From the NCBI GenBank assembly GCA_965263345.1, contig CBDHHC010000024.1, positions 310,001-374,000 on the forward strand: a stretch of 64,000 nt of DNA, read 5' to 3'. The translations under genes were made by a program, and so were the position numbers. The DNA is from CBDHHC01 sp965263345 (lineage in GTDB: Bacteria > Pseudomonadota > Alphaproteobacteria > Rhizobiales > CBDHHC01). Positions within the stretch are counted from its first letter, which is position 1; each line of letters opens with the position of its first letter. Below are positions 35,375-43,491 of the stretch, one piece after another. The notes under the pieces are model-generated. The model was given only the letters and a program-made list of their open reading frames with translations, was not told the origin of the DNA and ran no database searches.

Positions 35375-35416
35375 CCTGTTTTAGGTCCTGCTTCAGGTCC
35401 TGTTTTCTAAAACAGG
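35375..35416 (+). repeat. 12-bp tandem repeat enclosed by a 10-bp inverted repeat
   Basis: TCCTGTTTTAGG, TCCTGCTTCAGG and TCCTGTTTTC follow one another, and CTAAAACAGG at 35407-35416 is the reverse complement of CCTGTTTTAG at 35375-35384. It lies in the gene-free left edge of the island and could be a protein-binding array or a remnant. Confidence 0.55.
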
Positions 35417-35453
35417 AGTTTGAGGAAAAAGAGTACAAGTTTTTCAAAGCATT

Positions 35454-35529
35454 AAACGTCTCCACACACCCTGACCACCTCCTAACATCGTGGATTTTAT
35501 AGAAGGTGGTCAGGGTGTATTCGACGTTT
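35454..35529. repeat. Long interrupted inverted repeat at the island's left edge
   Basis: The outer arms are AAACGTC (35454-35460) and GACGTTT (35523-35529). The inner arms are a perfect 15 bp, ACACCCTGACCACCT (35466-35480) and AGGTGGTCAGGGTGT (35504-35518), with a 23-base loop. Together, 22 paired bases with two small interior gaps can form a cruciform or strong RNA hairpin. No gene is close enough to call it a terminator. Confidence 0.75.
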
Positions 35530-35555
35530 CAAAGGTTTTTATAAAATATCAATAA

Positions 35556-35859
35556 AAGAAAAAACAAGGTGCAAGAATACTTATTATTGTCGGAGCGATA
35601 AGCTATTTCCTCATTACAGGTAGTCTCGATGAAAATACTGCTAATAAATTAAATGAGCTTCAAATAAAATTGGGTTTACTGGGTAATACGAAAGCCATAT
35701 GAACACGCAAACCTCCAGAAAATGTAATTCAAAATGTCATTATTCGCGATTTGGACCAAGAAGATATTTCTTTACTAGTTGGGGGAAACAAAATTTAGCG
35801 AAGATGATGTAACGCGATTTATCCTAGCCCATCGTTTTAATGAGACGCCTAGGGCCTGA
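35556..35859 (+). pseudogene. Decayed reading frame at the island edge
   Basis: From 35556 one frame encodes a protein-like stretch (ILIIVGAISYFLITGSLDEN, then ANKLNELQIKLGLLG) up to a TGA at 35700. The same frame continues with PPENVIQNVIIRDLDQEDIS to a TAG near 35800. A shift of frame there restores FSEDDVTRFILAHRFNETPR before TGA at 35857. There is no start codon at the front. Two lesions and a missing 5' end suggest a gene remnant. The family is not recognised, and it shows no integrase-like Arg-His motifs. Confidence 0.5.
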
Positions 35860-35905
35860 GTTTTGGTTTGCTATTTTTTTCTATTCAAAAATATAATAAA
35901 CTTGA

Positions 35906-36640
35906 TTAGCTCAATTTTGATACATATTTCAATCCATCCATAAAACAGTAGCTTATACGTTTTTCTATTGGCCTTTGTTCTATGTCATGTGCAACTCTAT
36001 CTATAAGTAGAAGTGGCGCTTTCTCTTCAATCATAAGTGCTTTAGCTTGACTCGCAGTTGCTATAACAGGTGTCAAATTTTCTTGAACAGAAGAGATCGT
36101 TATTGAAAACTTTTTTTGAAAATAGTCATAAAGCGTATTAGGTAATTGTCTTTCATCTTGTATGCCAAAAAACATATCTAATGGTAAAAAAATTGTTTCC
36201 AAAATTATTGGTTTCTCTTGATATGTTCTAATACGATAAAGTTCTATAATCTTGTCTGTATCACTCAAATTAAGTGTGTTAGAAATTTTTTTGGTGGCAG
36301 GTTTAATTTTAATAATTGCCTTACTCGATGAAGGACTTACAATTTTACCATTATTTTCGTATATGCGAAAAAATTTAAAAAGAACCTGATTTGAAGTATG
36401 TTCAACAACATAAGTTCCTTTCCCCTGGCGTCTCTCCACAAGAGAAGTATCTGCAAGAGAGTTAAGAGCTTTTCTAACGGTTCCTTGACTAACCCCTAGC
36501 TCAGCAGCCAAATTCATTTCACTAGGTATAGCTCTGCCTGGAGCCCATTGTCCAGTATGGATCCTTTTTACAAGGATATCTTTGACTTGTATATATAATG
36601 GTCTAGCATCTGGTTTTGCCAATGTATTTAATATAGCCAC
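35906..36640 (-). CDS. GntR-family (HutC/UTRA) transcriptional regulator, probable sulfolactate-cluster regulator
   Basis: The 244-residue regulator has a GntR winged helix at about 10-80 (PLYIQVKDILVKRIHTGQW, GRAIPSEMNLAAELGVSQGT, RRQGKGTYVV). A UTRA effector domain (about 95-240) follows, ending ISYCFMDGLKYVSKLS. Such regulators are usually repressors released by a pathway metabolite. It is divergent from suyA, so sulfolactate or sulfopyruvate are natural effector candidates (inferred). The start is GTG at 36640 with AGGAA about 7 bases upstream. Confidence 0.9.
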   Translation of the reverse strand: MAILNTLAKPDARPLYIQVKDILVKRIHTGQWAPGRAIPSEMNLAAELGVSQGTVRKALNSLADTSLVERRQGKGTYVVEHTSNQVLFKFFRIYENNGKIVSPSSSKAIIKIKPATKKISNTLNLSDTDKIIELYRIRTYQEKPIILETIFLPLDMFFGIQDERQLPNTLYDYFQKKFSITISSVQENLTPVIATASQAKALMIEEKAPLLLIDRVAHDIEQRPIEKRISYCFMDGLKYVSKLS

Positions 36641-36661
36641 TTAGGTTTCCTGTAAATTTTT

Positions 36662-36782
36662 ATTGCCAATATGAATTAAGTCATTTTCACTTATTTTCTC
36701 CAACATTCATTAAGTCACATCTCATTTTTGCATTAGCATTTAATGAAAGCAACGTTTTATATTCCAGTCTAATATTGGCAAT
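36662..36782. promoter_or_regulatory. Paired operator candidates between the regulator and suyA
   Basis: ATTGCCAATAT (36662-36672) and its reverse complement ATATTGGCAAT (36772-36782) lie in opposite orientation in the divergent promoter region; each holds a small dyad ATTG-N-CAAT. Two TTAAGTCA direct repeats lie between them. The arrangement suits a dimeric GntR regulator binding two sites, perhaps with looping. A TATAAT at 36793-36798 may be the suyA-side -10. Confidence 0.5.
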
Positions 36783-36884
36783 TAACCTATAGTATAATTT
36801 ATCAGCTATTTCAAGTCTTATATAAGATATATAACTAATAATATATTATATCTAATAAAATAAAAACACTGTGAGAGGATTTTT

Positions 36885-37172
36885 ATGTCAGAACCACATT
36901 TTCTTGTGCATTCACCAAAAGACAATGTAGGGGTCGTTGTTATCGAGGACCTTAGGGCGGGTACTGAAATGCTTGGAGTAATTACTGAAACTGACTCAGC
37001 ACTTAATATTACAGTTTTGAATGACATTCCTATTGGCCATAAAGTTGCTTTAACTGATCTCAAAACAGGTGATACCATTATCAAATATGGTGAAGATATT
37101 GGCAAAATGGTTGGTGATGTAAAAATGGGTGAACATGTGCATGTTCATAATTTAAAAACAAAACGCTGGTAG
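36885..37172 (+). CDS. suyA: (2R)-sulfolactate sulfo-lyase, small subunit (SAF domain)
   Basis: The 95-residue SAF-domain protein (FLVHSPKDNVGVVVIEDLRA, IPIGHKVALTDLKTGDTIIK, GEHVHVHNLKTKRW) corresponds to the N-terminal part of UxaA-type dehydratases. As a separate small subunit next to the suyB-like large subunit, it fits SuyA of sulfolactate sulfo-lyase (EC 4.4.1.24), which eliminates sulfite from (R)-3-sulfolactate to give pyruvate. An altronate or galactarate dehydratase small subunit would look similar; the neighbours decide for SuyA. It is first in the catabolic operon, with a 10-base gap to suyB. Confidence 0.82.
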   Translation: MSEPHFLVHSPKDNVGVVVIEDLRAGTEMLGVITETDSALNITVLNDIPIGHKVALTDLKTGDTIIKYGEDIGKMVGDVKMGEHVHVHNLKTKRW

Positions 37173-37182
37173 GGGTAATCAA

Positions 37183-38352
37183 ATGAATGAGTTGACGTTT
37201 AAAGGATATCGGCGAGAAAATGGCAGGGTCGGAGTTAGAAATTATGTTGTGATATTGCCTGTTGATGATATCTCAAATGCGGCATGTGAGGCTGTTGCAA
37301 ATAATATTAAGGGTACGATGGCTCTACCCCATTCGTATGGCAGATTACAGTTTGGAGAAGATCTGGAATTACATTTTAGAACTATGATTGGAACTGGTTC
37401 GAACCCAAATGTCGCGGCTGTTGTTGTCATTGGAATTGAACCTGGCTGGACACAAAAAATTGTTGATGGTATTGCGAAAACCGGTAAACCTGTATCAGGT
37501 TTTTCAATAGAACAGAATGGCGATATTGCCACTATTGCAGCGGCTTCATGGAAAGCTAAAGAATATGTGCATTGGGCAACCGAATTGGAACGTGAAGAAT
37601 GTAATATCTCAGACTTGTGGGTCTCAACTAAATGTGGTGAGTCAGATACGACAACAGGACTTGGTTCGTGCCCAACTGTTGGTAATATGTACGATAAATT
37701 GATACCCAAGGGAATCCATGGTGTTTTTGGAGAAACCTCTGAAATAACCGGGGCAGAACATCTTTGTAAAGCCCGAGCTGCAACTCCTGAAGCGGGCGAA
37801 AAATTTATGGCTATCTGGCAATCTTATACAGATGATGTGATTGAAGCTCATAAAACTGACGATTTGTCCGAGTCACAACCAACAAAAGGTAATATAGAGG
37901 GCGGTTTAACCACTATCGAAGAAAAAGCCCTTGGTAACCTTGAGAAAATTGGTCGAAATTCAAAATATATAGATGCTCTTGAACCTGCTGAAGCTCCAGC
38001 AAAAGGTCCTGGATTATATTATATGGATACCTCTTCTGCAGCTGCAGAGTGTGTAACACTCATGGCTGCAGGAGGTTATGTCGTTCATACTTTTCCTACT
38101 GGTCAAGGCAATGTAGTAGGTAACCCAATCATACCCGTTATTAAAATTTCAGCAAACCCAAGAACCTTGAGAACTATGGCAGAGCATATAGACGTTGATG
38201 TCACGGGTATACTAAAACGCACTATGACACTTGACCAAGCAGGAGATGTTTTAATCAATCATATAATAAGAACCGCAAATGGTCGTTCAACTGCAGCTGA
38301 AGCACTTGGACATAAAGAGTTTTCAATGACTAAACTCTATCGTAGTGCTTGA
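37183..38352 (+). CDS. suyB: (2R)-sulfolactate sulfo-lyase, large subunit
   Basis: At 389 residues it has the size of SuyB. It opens with FKGYRRENGRVGVRNYVVIL, the UxaA-family RxNGRxGVRN signature, and contains GRLQFGEDLELHFRTMIGTG, VSTKCGESDTTTGLGSCPTV (conserved Cys residues thought to hold an Fe centre) and FPTGQGNVVGNPIIPVIKIS. Altronate and galactarate dehydratases share the fold, but the full LQFGEDLELHFRTMIGTGSN stretch and the slcC/comC/soe neighbours favour the sulfo-lyase. Products would be pyruvate and sulfite. Cytoplasmic. Confidence 0.83.
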   Translation: MNELTFKGYRRENGRVGVRNYVVILPVDDISNAACEAVANNIKGTMALPHSYGRLQFGEDLELHFRTMIGTGSNPNVAAVVVIGIEPGWTQKIVDGIAKTGKPVSGFSIEQNGDIATIAAASWKAKEYVHWATELEREECNISDLWVSTKCGESDTTTGLGSCPTVGNMYDKLIPKGIHGVFGETSEITGAEHLCKARAATPEAGEKFMAIWQSYTDDVIEAHKTDDLSESQPTKGNIEGGLTTIEEKALGNLEKIGRNSKYIDALEPAEAPAKGPGLYYMDTSSAAAECVTLMAAGGYVVHTFPTGQGNVVGNPIIPVIKISANPRTLRTMAEHIDVDVTGILKRTMTLDQAGDVLINHIIRTANGRSTAAEALGHKEFSMTKLYRSA

Positions 38353-38394
38353 GTTTAACTTGTCTCATTATCAAATCATAAGGGAGGAAAGTTT

Positions 38395-39354
38395 ATGAAA
38401 TTAAACGTTATAAAAATGATCACAATAACTATCTTCATGATAGCATCTTTTGTGGGTGCAGCTTTTGCTGATAACTACCCCAGTCAGCAAGTGAACTATG
38501 TTATTCCATTTGGTCCAGGCGGTGAGTCAGATATAACGGCCAGACACCAACAACCATTTTTCAAAAAACTATTTGGCCAAAACCTGGTAATCTCATACAA
38601 ACCTGGCGGTGGTGGTGCCGTAGGATGGGCACAGTTGAATAAGATGAAAGGTGATGGTTATAATATTATGGGCATCAATCTCCCTCATATAATCATTAAA
38701 CCTCGTCAGAAGAATGTTGGTTTCACAACTGGAGATATCACTGGCGTATATATGTTCCATTACACCCCAGATGCGATCGTGGTAAAAGAAGATAGTCCAA
38801 TTAAATCTCTTAAAGACTTAATAGATACAGCTAAAAAATCTCCTGGTGCCCTAACATTTTCTGGTTCAGGTAAGGGTACCGCTAACCATCTGGCTCAAGT
38901 AAACTTTGATAAACTCGCGGGCATTAAAACAACATACGTTGCTTTTAAAGGTACAGGTGCAGCAGTTCAGGCGCTACTTGGTAATCAAGTTAAAGCTGAA
39001 TGGGGATACACATCCGTTGGAGCGAAACATGCCGGTAAAGTGCGCATGTTAGCTGTTGCAATGGAGAAGCGTCATCCAAAATTTCCTGATGTCCCAACAT
39101 TTAAGGAGCTTGGTTTCAACCTAGTATCAGGTGCATATCGTGGCATCGCTGTACCAAAATCAACACCGGAAGATGTTCGCAAGAAACTATCAGAAGCTAT
39201 TGGTAAAATAAATGCAGATCCTGAGTTCCGCAAACGCATGTTAAATGATGGAATGGCTCTGTTAGATGTAGACTATGCTGGGATGAAGGCATTCATTGAT
39301 GAGAAAACAAAAGATTATGTAGATGCAGCAAAATCTGCAGGTGTTTTGAAATAA
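38395..39354 (+). CDS. tctC: TTT transporter periplasmic binding protein (TctC-like, SlcH role)
   Basis: The 319-residue protein has a Sec signal (MIASFVGAAFA-DN, cleavage about residue 26) and the TctC core: QVNYVIPFGPGGESDITARH, KPGGGGAVGWAQLN, LTFSGSGKGTANHLAQ and FPDVPTFKELGFNLVSGAYRG. TctC proteins bind small carboxylates, with the FGPGG loop contacting the carboxylate. In sulfolactate degraders the corresponding protein of a TTT system delivers sulfolactate. GGGAGGA lies 8 bases before ATG. A strong hairpin follows its stop, as expected for a highly expressed binding protein. Confidence 0.9.
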   Translation: MKLNVIKMITITIFMIASFVGAAFADNYPSQQVNYVIPFGPGGESDITARHQQPFFKKLFGQNLVISYKPGGGGAVGWAQLNKMKGDGYNIMGINLPHIIIKPRQKNVGFTTGDITGVYMFHYTPDAIVVKEDSPIKSLKDLIDTAKKSPGALTFSGSGKGTANHLAQVNFDKLAGIKTTYVAFKGTGAAVQALLGNQVKAEWGYTSVGAKHAGKVRMLAVAMEKRHPKFPDVPTFKELGFNLVSGAYRGIAVPKSTPEDVRKKLSEAIGKINADPEFRKRMLNDGMALLDVDYAGMKAFIDEKTKDYVDAAKSAGVLK

Positions 39355-39383
39355 TTTCTAACACCAATCCATAAAACAGTTCT

Positions 39384-39411
39384 GTTGGAAATTGTCTCAA
39401 CAATTTCCAAC
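39384..39411 (+). other. Intercistronic hairpin after the TctC gene
   Basis: GTTGGAAATTGT and ACAATTTCCAAC form a perfect 12-bp stem with a 4-base loop (CTCA), 30 bases after the tctC stop and 87 bases before tctA. No T run follows. It parallels the hairpin after dctP and probably protects the binding-protein mRNA or reduces read-through into the permease genes. Confidence 0.7.
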
Positions 39412-39497
39412 CTTAAGATAATAATCATGATATTCACCTTATTATTCTGACTATCTGAATATTTATTGTTCCATATTTGTCTGGGAGACGACTTAAT

Positions 39498-41012
39498 ATG
39501 CCTGGCTTAGAATATATTCTTGCTTCGCTGTCACCATTCAATATTTTACTTGCCTTAGCTGGAGTTATTGCAGGTACAATCATAGGTTCATTACCAGGGT
39601 TAACGGCAACAATGGCTATTGCAGTTCTTGTTCCTATAACTTTTTCCATGGAACCAGCATCAGCATTAATCCTAATGGGTGCAATTTATACTGGCGCAAT
39701 ATACGGTGGAGCTTATTCCGCCATCCTACTCAACACTCCTGGTACACCCTCTGCCATTGCAACGACTCTTGACGGTTATCCCATGGCGAAACGAGGTGAT
39801 GGTGATTTGGCTGTCACACTTGCTTGTATATCATCTGTAGTAGGTGGTCTCGTAGGGGCATTATTTCTTTTGCTTCTATCCCCTCCTCTAGCAGAAATAG
39901 CATTAGCATTTGGACCAGTTGAATATTTCTGGTTGGCAATTTTTGGCTTAACATTAATAGCAGCTCTCTCACAAGGGAATCTGATCAAAGGGCTGATTGG
40001 CGGTTGTTTTGGTTTATTACTGGCAACTGTTGGCGTAGCTGAAGTAAGTGCAGATATAAGATTAACGTTTGGATCAGAAACACTTTTAGGGGGCATTGAA
40101 ATAATATCAGCCTTGATCGGCTTATATTGTATTCCTGTACTTATTGATCTTATTGCAACTCCAGACAAACACCTAACAGTAAGTAGTAAAAGTCGAGGTT
40201 TACGTTTTTTCGAAGCGCTTTATATTTCCTGGAAAGGAAAGTGGAATCTTATTCGTAGTTCAATTATTGGTACCGTAGTTGGTATATTACCTGGTGCAGG
40301 AGGCTCAATCGCAGGCCTGGTTTCATACACAGAAGCTAGAAGAAGCTCTAAAGACAAGGAAAATTTTGGCAAAGGCTCACCTGAAGGTATACAAGCCACA
40401 GAGTCAGCAAATAATGCAACCGTTGGCGGGGGGTTTATTCCAACACTGGTACTTGGGATTCCCGGTACGCCTCCTGATGCTGTTATCTTAGGTGCTCTAC
40501 TCGTGCAAGGTGTTCGTGTTGGACCGAATTTGTTTTCATCTGAAAGTTCGATTGTCTATACGTTTATCTCAGGCCTTTTTTTAGCAACAATTCTAATGCT
40601 ACCAACTGGGCTTCTAATCGGACGTTATGCTTACCGAACAATTATTGAATACCCAAAGGCACTCCTAATTGCATCAGTGTCATTTATGACTCTGATTGGA
40701 ACTTACTCAATTCGTAACAATATTTCCGATGTATTTATCATGGTAACGCTAGGTGTGATTGGTTGGGTTTTAAATCGATTTGGATTCCAACCATCTCCTA
40801 TCGTTTTGGGTTTGATCCTAAGTCGAATTGCGGAACAAGGCTTTGTCCAGTCTTGGACTATTGCTTCTGCTACGGGTGATTATTTCACTATGTTTTTTGG
40901 TAGACCAATCTCACTAGGAATAATTGCTGCCATTATACTTTCGTTATTTGGTTCATACTTGATGCGGAAACTAACAATTCATAAAAAACAGGAAGTAGAA
41001 GAGAATGTCTAA
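39498..41012 (+). CDS. tctA: TTT transporter large permease (TctA-like)
   Basis: The 504-residue membrane protein has about 11-12 helices and the TctA motifs GTIIGSLPGLTATMAIAVLVP, GGAYSAILLNTPGTPSAIAT with the following DGYPMAKRGDG, and the second-half repeat GILPGAGGSIAGLVSYTEAR and LVLGIPGTPPDAVILGAL. The two PG-rich loops form the substrate site. ATG at 39498 with GGGAGA 9 bases upstream replaces an in-frame TTG at 39477. It forms the channel for the substrate bound by the TctC protein, proposed to be sulfolactate. Confidence 0.93.
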   Translation: MPGLEYILASLSPFNILLALAGVIAGTIIGSLPGLTATMAIAVLVPITFSMEPASALILMGAIYTGAIYGGAYSAILLNTPGTPSAIATTLDGYPMAKRGDGDLAVTLACISSVVGGLVGALFLLLLSPPLAEIALAFGPVEYFWLAIFGLTLIAALSQGNLIKGLIGGCFGLLLATVGVAEVSADIRLTFGSETLLGGIEIISALIGLYCIPVLIDLIATPDKHLTVSSKSRGLRFFEALYISWKGKWNLIRSSIIGTVVGILPGAGGSIAGLVSYTEARRSSKDKENFGKGSPEGIQATESANNATVGGGFIPTLVLGIPGTPPDAVILGALLVQGVRVGPNLFSSESSIVYTFISGLFLATILMLPTGLLIGRYAYRTIIEYPKALLIASVSFMTLIGTYSIRNNISDVFIMVTLGVIGWVLNRFGFQPSPIVLGLILSRIAEQGFVQSWTIASATGDYFTMFFGRPISLGIIAAIILSLFGSYLMRKLTIHKKQEVEENV

Positions 41013-41469
41013 AAATCAATATGGTATTGGAACACCGATTATGGGCATTACATTTATACTTATCGCTATTATTACGCTCTGGGATACTACAAGTTATACC
41101 GACCCCGACTCGTCTGTGTTTCCTCAAACTATTGCGATAGTAATGATTATCCTATGTATAATTCTTATTTTACAATGGTTTATTTTTGGACATTCTGAAA
41201 AGGTCGATTTCTCAGGTAATAATTTAAGGCGCCTAGGTCTTGTATTTATCTTAATAAGCTCATCCTTTCTTATGCCTTGGTTGGGCTTTCTACTAACAGG
41301 TCTAATTGTTTTTTTTACACTAACAATATTGGCAATGTATGATCAGTGGACTCCATACCGTTTAATCTTCTACCCAGTTTCCGGAGCTGCAATTGTTGCA
41401 GGCTTTTATTTTATCTTTAAAGAGCTTCTTTCAGTTCCTTTGCCCGTTGGAACCCTGTTTGGAGGGTAA
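41005..41469 (+). CDS. tctB: TTT transporter small permease (TctB-like)
   Basis: The 154-residue protein has four membrane helices and the DUF1468/TctB layout: an N-terminal helix (IMGITFILIAIITLWDTTSY), the short periplasmic YTDPDSSVFPQTIAIVMI, and a C-terminal FIFKELLSVPLPVGTLFG typical of the family. It overlaps the tctA end by 8 bases, whereas in many TTT operons tctB precedes tctA. It completes the transporter. Confidence 0.88.
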   Translation: MSKNQYGIGTPIMGITFILIAIITLWDTTSYTDPDSSVFPQTIAIVMIILCIILILQWFIFGHSEKVDFSGNNLRRLGLVFILISSSFLMPWLGFLLTGLIVFFTLTILAMYDQWTPYRLIFYPVSGAAIVAGFYFIFKELLSVPLPVGTLFGG

Positions 41470-41518
41470 GATTTTTCTTCCTTAATTACTGGGCATTAGA
41501 GACAAGCAGGAAAAGTGG

Positions 41519-42454
41519 ATGTCAAAAATTATAATTTCAGAGTTCATGGATTTAGATGCAATCAATAACCTTCGTGATGACTTTGACGTGCATTATGATC
41601 AATTACTATGCGAAGAAACTGAAAAACTATCTCATTTGATGATTGATGCGGATGCCTTAATTGTTAGAAATAAAACACAGGTCACAAAAGAACTCATAGC
41701 TCATGCCCCAAAACTATGTGTTGTTGGCCGATTAGGCGTTGGTCTTGATAATATTGATCTAAAAACATGTGAAGAGAATAACATTAAAGTTTATCCAGCG
41801 ATTGGTGCTAACGATATTGCAGTTGCAGAATATGTTATAAGCTCTGCCCTTATTTTACTAAGAGTAGCTTACCATGCAAATCAAAAAGTTATCTCAGGAA
41901 ATTGGCCAAGACAGGATTTAATCGGATTTGAGGCCTATCAAAAAACTATGGGACTCATTGGAATTGGCTCAATAGCCCGTCAAGTAGCCAATAGAGCAGA
42001 AATACTCGGCATGACTATTACTGCTTTTGATCCCTATGTTGATGAAAGTAATGAAATATGGCAGCGAGTTGATCGCTGTCACACGATAGATGAACTGTTA
42101 TCTACAGCTGACGTAGTAAGCATTCATGTTCCTCTTAATAAGGAAACCCACAACTTAATCAATGAATCAACTCTAAATAAAATGAAAAAAAATGCCATAC
42201 TTATCAACACATCAAGAGGTGGCGTGGTCAATGAAGTATCTCTTGTCGAAGCCCTAAAGAAAAATTCTATATCTGGTGCAGCATTAGATGTCTTTGAAAA
42301 TGAACCCTTGTCAGAACACGATGCGAAAAAGTTTATAGGATTGAATAATCTTATTCTCACTCCGCACATTGCTGGAGTTACAAATGAGTCTAATGTGCGC
42401 GTGAGTGCTGTCACAGCAGAAAATGTCCGAAATGAATTAATGAGCAAATTATGA
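41519..42454 (+). CDS. slcC: (S)-sulfolactate dehydrogenase (D-isomer-specific 2-hydroxyacid dehydrogenase family)
   Basis: The 311-residue enzyme has the family's Rossmann motif TMGLIGIGSIARQVANRAE (about 142-160). Catalytic Arg lies in INTSRGGVVNE, Glu in DVFENEPL, and His in LTPHIAGVT. SlcC oxidises (S)-3-sulfolactate to sulfopyruvate with NAD+ (EC 1.1.1.310). Acting with ComC it converts the S enantiomer to the R form needed by SuyAB. The assignment relies on the operon; the fold alone fits many 2-hydroxyacid dehydrogenases. Its stop overlaps the comC start by 4 bases. Confidence 0.8.
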   Translation: MSKIIISEFMDLDAINNLRDDFDVHYDQLLCEETEKLSHLMIDADALIVRNKTQVTKELIAHAPKLCVVGRLGVGLDNIDLKTCEENNIKVYPAIGANDIAVAEYVISSALILLRVAYHANQKVISGNWPRQDLIGFEAYQKTMGLIGIGSIARQVANRAEILGMTITAFDPYVDESNEIWQRVDRCHTIDELLSTADVVSIHVPLNKETHNLINESTLNKMKKNAILINTSRGGVVNEVSLVEALKKNSISGAALDVFENEPLSEHDAKKFIGLNNLILTPHIAGVTNESNVRVSAVTAENVRNELMSKL

Positions 42455-43452
42455 ATCAGAAGATGTTTAATAAAGAAGAATTAGAAAACCTACTAAGTGA
42501 TATTCTGGTTGTCCACAATACGTCAAAATCAAATTCAGGAATTGTAGCCCATGCTTTAGTTCAAGCACAAATTGATGAACAATATGGTCATGGTCTCTCT
42601 CGTATTCCCTCTTATGCATCCCAGGCAAAAGTTGGCAAAGTAAATGGTTATGCATTACCAAAAAGTTCAGAAGTTTCCCATTCCGCTGTAAGGATTGATG
42701 CTGAAAATGGCTTTGCATATCCTGCAATGAAATTAGCAAGAGAAGAGTTAATTCAACGCACAAATAAGCATAGCATAGCCATCGCGACAATTCACAACTC
42801 TCATCATTTAGGTGTTGCCGGCTATCATGTTGAGAAACTTTCAGAACTTGGACTCATAGGACTTCTTTTTAGCAATTCTCCAAAAGCCATGGCTCCTTGG
42901 GGGGGGGCTAAAGGTACTTTTGGTACCAACCCAATCGCATTTTCAGCACCTCGGAAGGGTAATATCCCACTTGTTATAGACCTATCTCTAAGCAAAGTCG
43001 CGCGTGGTAAAGTGATGGTCGCTTCCAAAAAAGGAGAGAGTATTCCAGATGATTGGGCCTTGGACTCTGAAGGCAACCCGACAACTGATCCACACGAAGC
43101 TCTTAAGGGCACAATGCTTCCAATGGGTGATGCCAAAGGAGCAGCCTTAGTACTGATGGTTGAAATTCTAGCTGCAGCGTTGTCAGGATCTCAATTTGCT
43201 TATGAAGCTTCATCATTATTTGATGCTGAGGGCCCTCCCCCAAATTTAGGTCATACATTAATAGCAATTGATCCACACTCATTATCTGGTGGAACTTTTT
43301 CTGAACGACTAGAAGTTTTGTTAAAGGAAATTTTATCAGAGGCTAATGTACGTCTGCCCGGTGAACGTCGTTTACAAGCACGACAACGTGCTGAGAAAAA
43401 CGGAGTAGCGGTGCCTTATGAACTTTGTAAAGAAATACAATGGCTTGACTAA
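42451..43452 (+). CDS. comC: (R)-sulfolactate dehydrogenase (Ldh2/MdhC family)
   Basis: The 333-residue protein belongs to the non-Rossmann malate/L-lactate dehydrogenase family: EEQYGHGLSRIPSYASQAK-like start, ATIHNSHHLGVAGYHVEKL with the catalytic His, SPKAMAPWGGAKGTFGTNPIA, LPMGDAKGAALVLMVEIL and RLPGERRLQARQRAEKNGV near the end. ComC reduces sulfopyruvate to (R)-sulfolactate with NAD(P)H (EC 1.1.1.338). With SlcC it forms a two-enzyme 'racemase'. The ATGA overlap with slcC shows coupling. On its own the family would allow malate or ureidoglycolate as substrates. Confidence 0.82.
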   Translation: MNQKMFNKEELENLLSDILVVHNTSKSNSGIVAHALVQAQIDEQYGHGLSRIPSYASQAKVGKVNGYALPKSSEVSHSAVRIDAENGFAYPAMKLAREELIQRTNKHSIAIATIHNSHHLGVAGYHVEKLSELGLIGLLFSNSPKAMAPWGGAKGTFGTNPIAFSAPRKGNIPLVIDLSLSKVARGKVMVASKKGESIPDDWALDSEGNPTTDPHEALKGTMLPMGDAKGAALVLMVEILAAALSGSQFAYEASSLFDAEGPPPNLGHTLIAIDPHSLSGGTFSERLEVLLKEILSEANVRLPGERRLQARQRAEKNGVAVPYELCKEIQWLD

Positions 43453-43491
43453 AATAAATAAGATCAACGTTCCATAAGGAAGAACCGAGTA

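Noticed and set aside
35230..35530. Minus-strand frame through the island edge that could be an integrase remnant
   Set aside because: About 65 codons are open, but there is no start codon and no integrase Arg-His-Tyr motif; the KQDL repeats come from the 12-bp tandem DNA repeat.
37183..38352. Altronate or galactarate dehydratase
   Set aside because: Same family, but no hexuronate genes are present while two sulfolactate-type dehydrogenases and sulfite dehydrogenase genes surround it.
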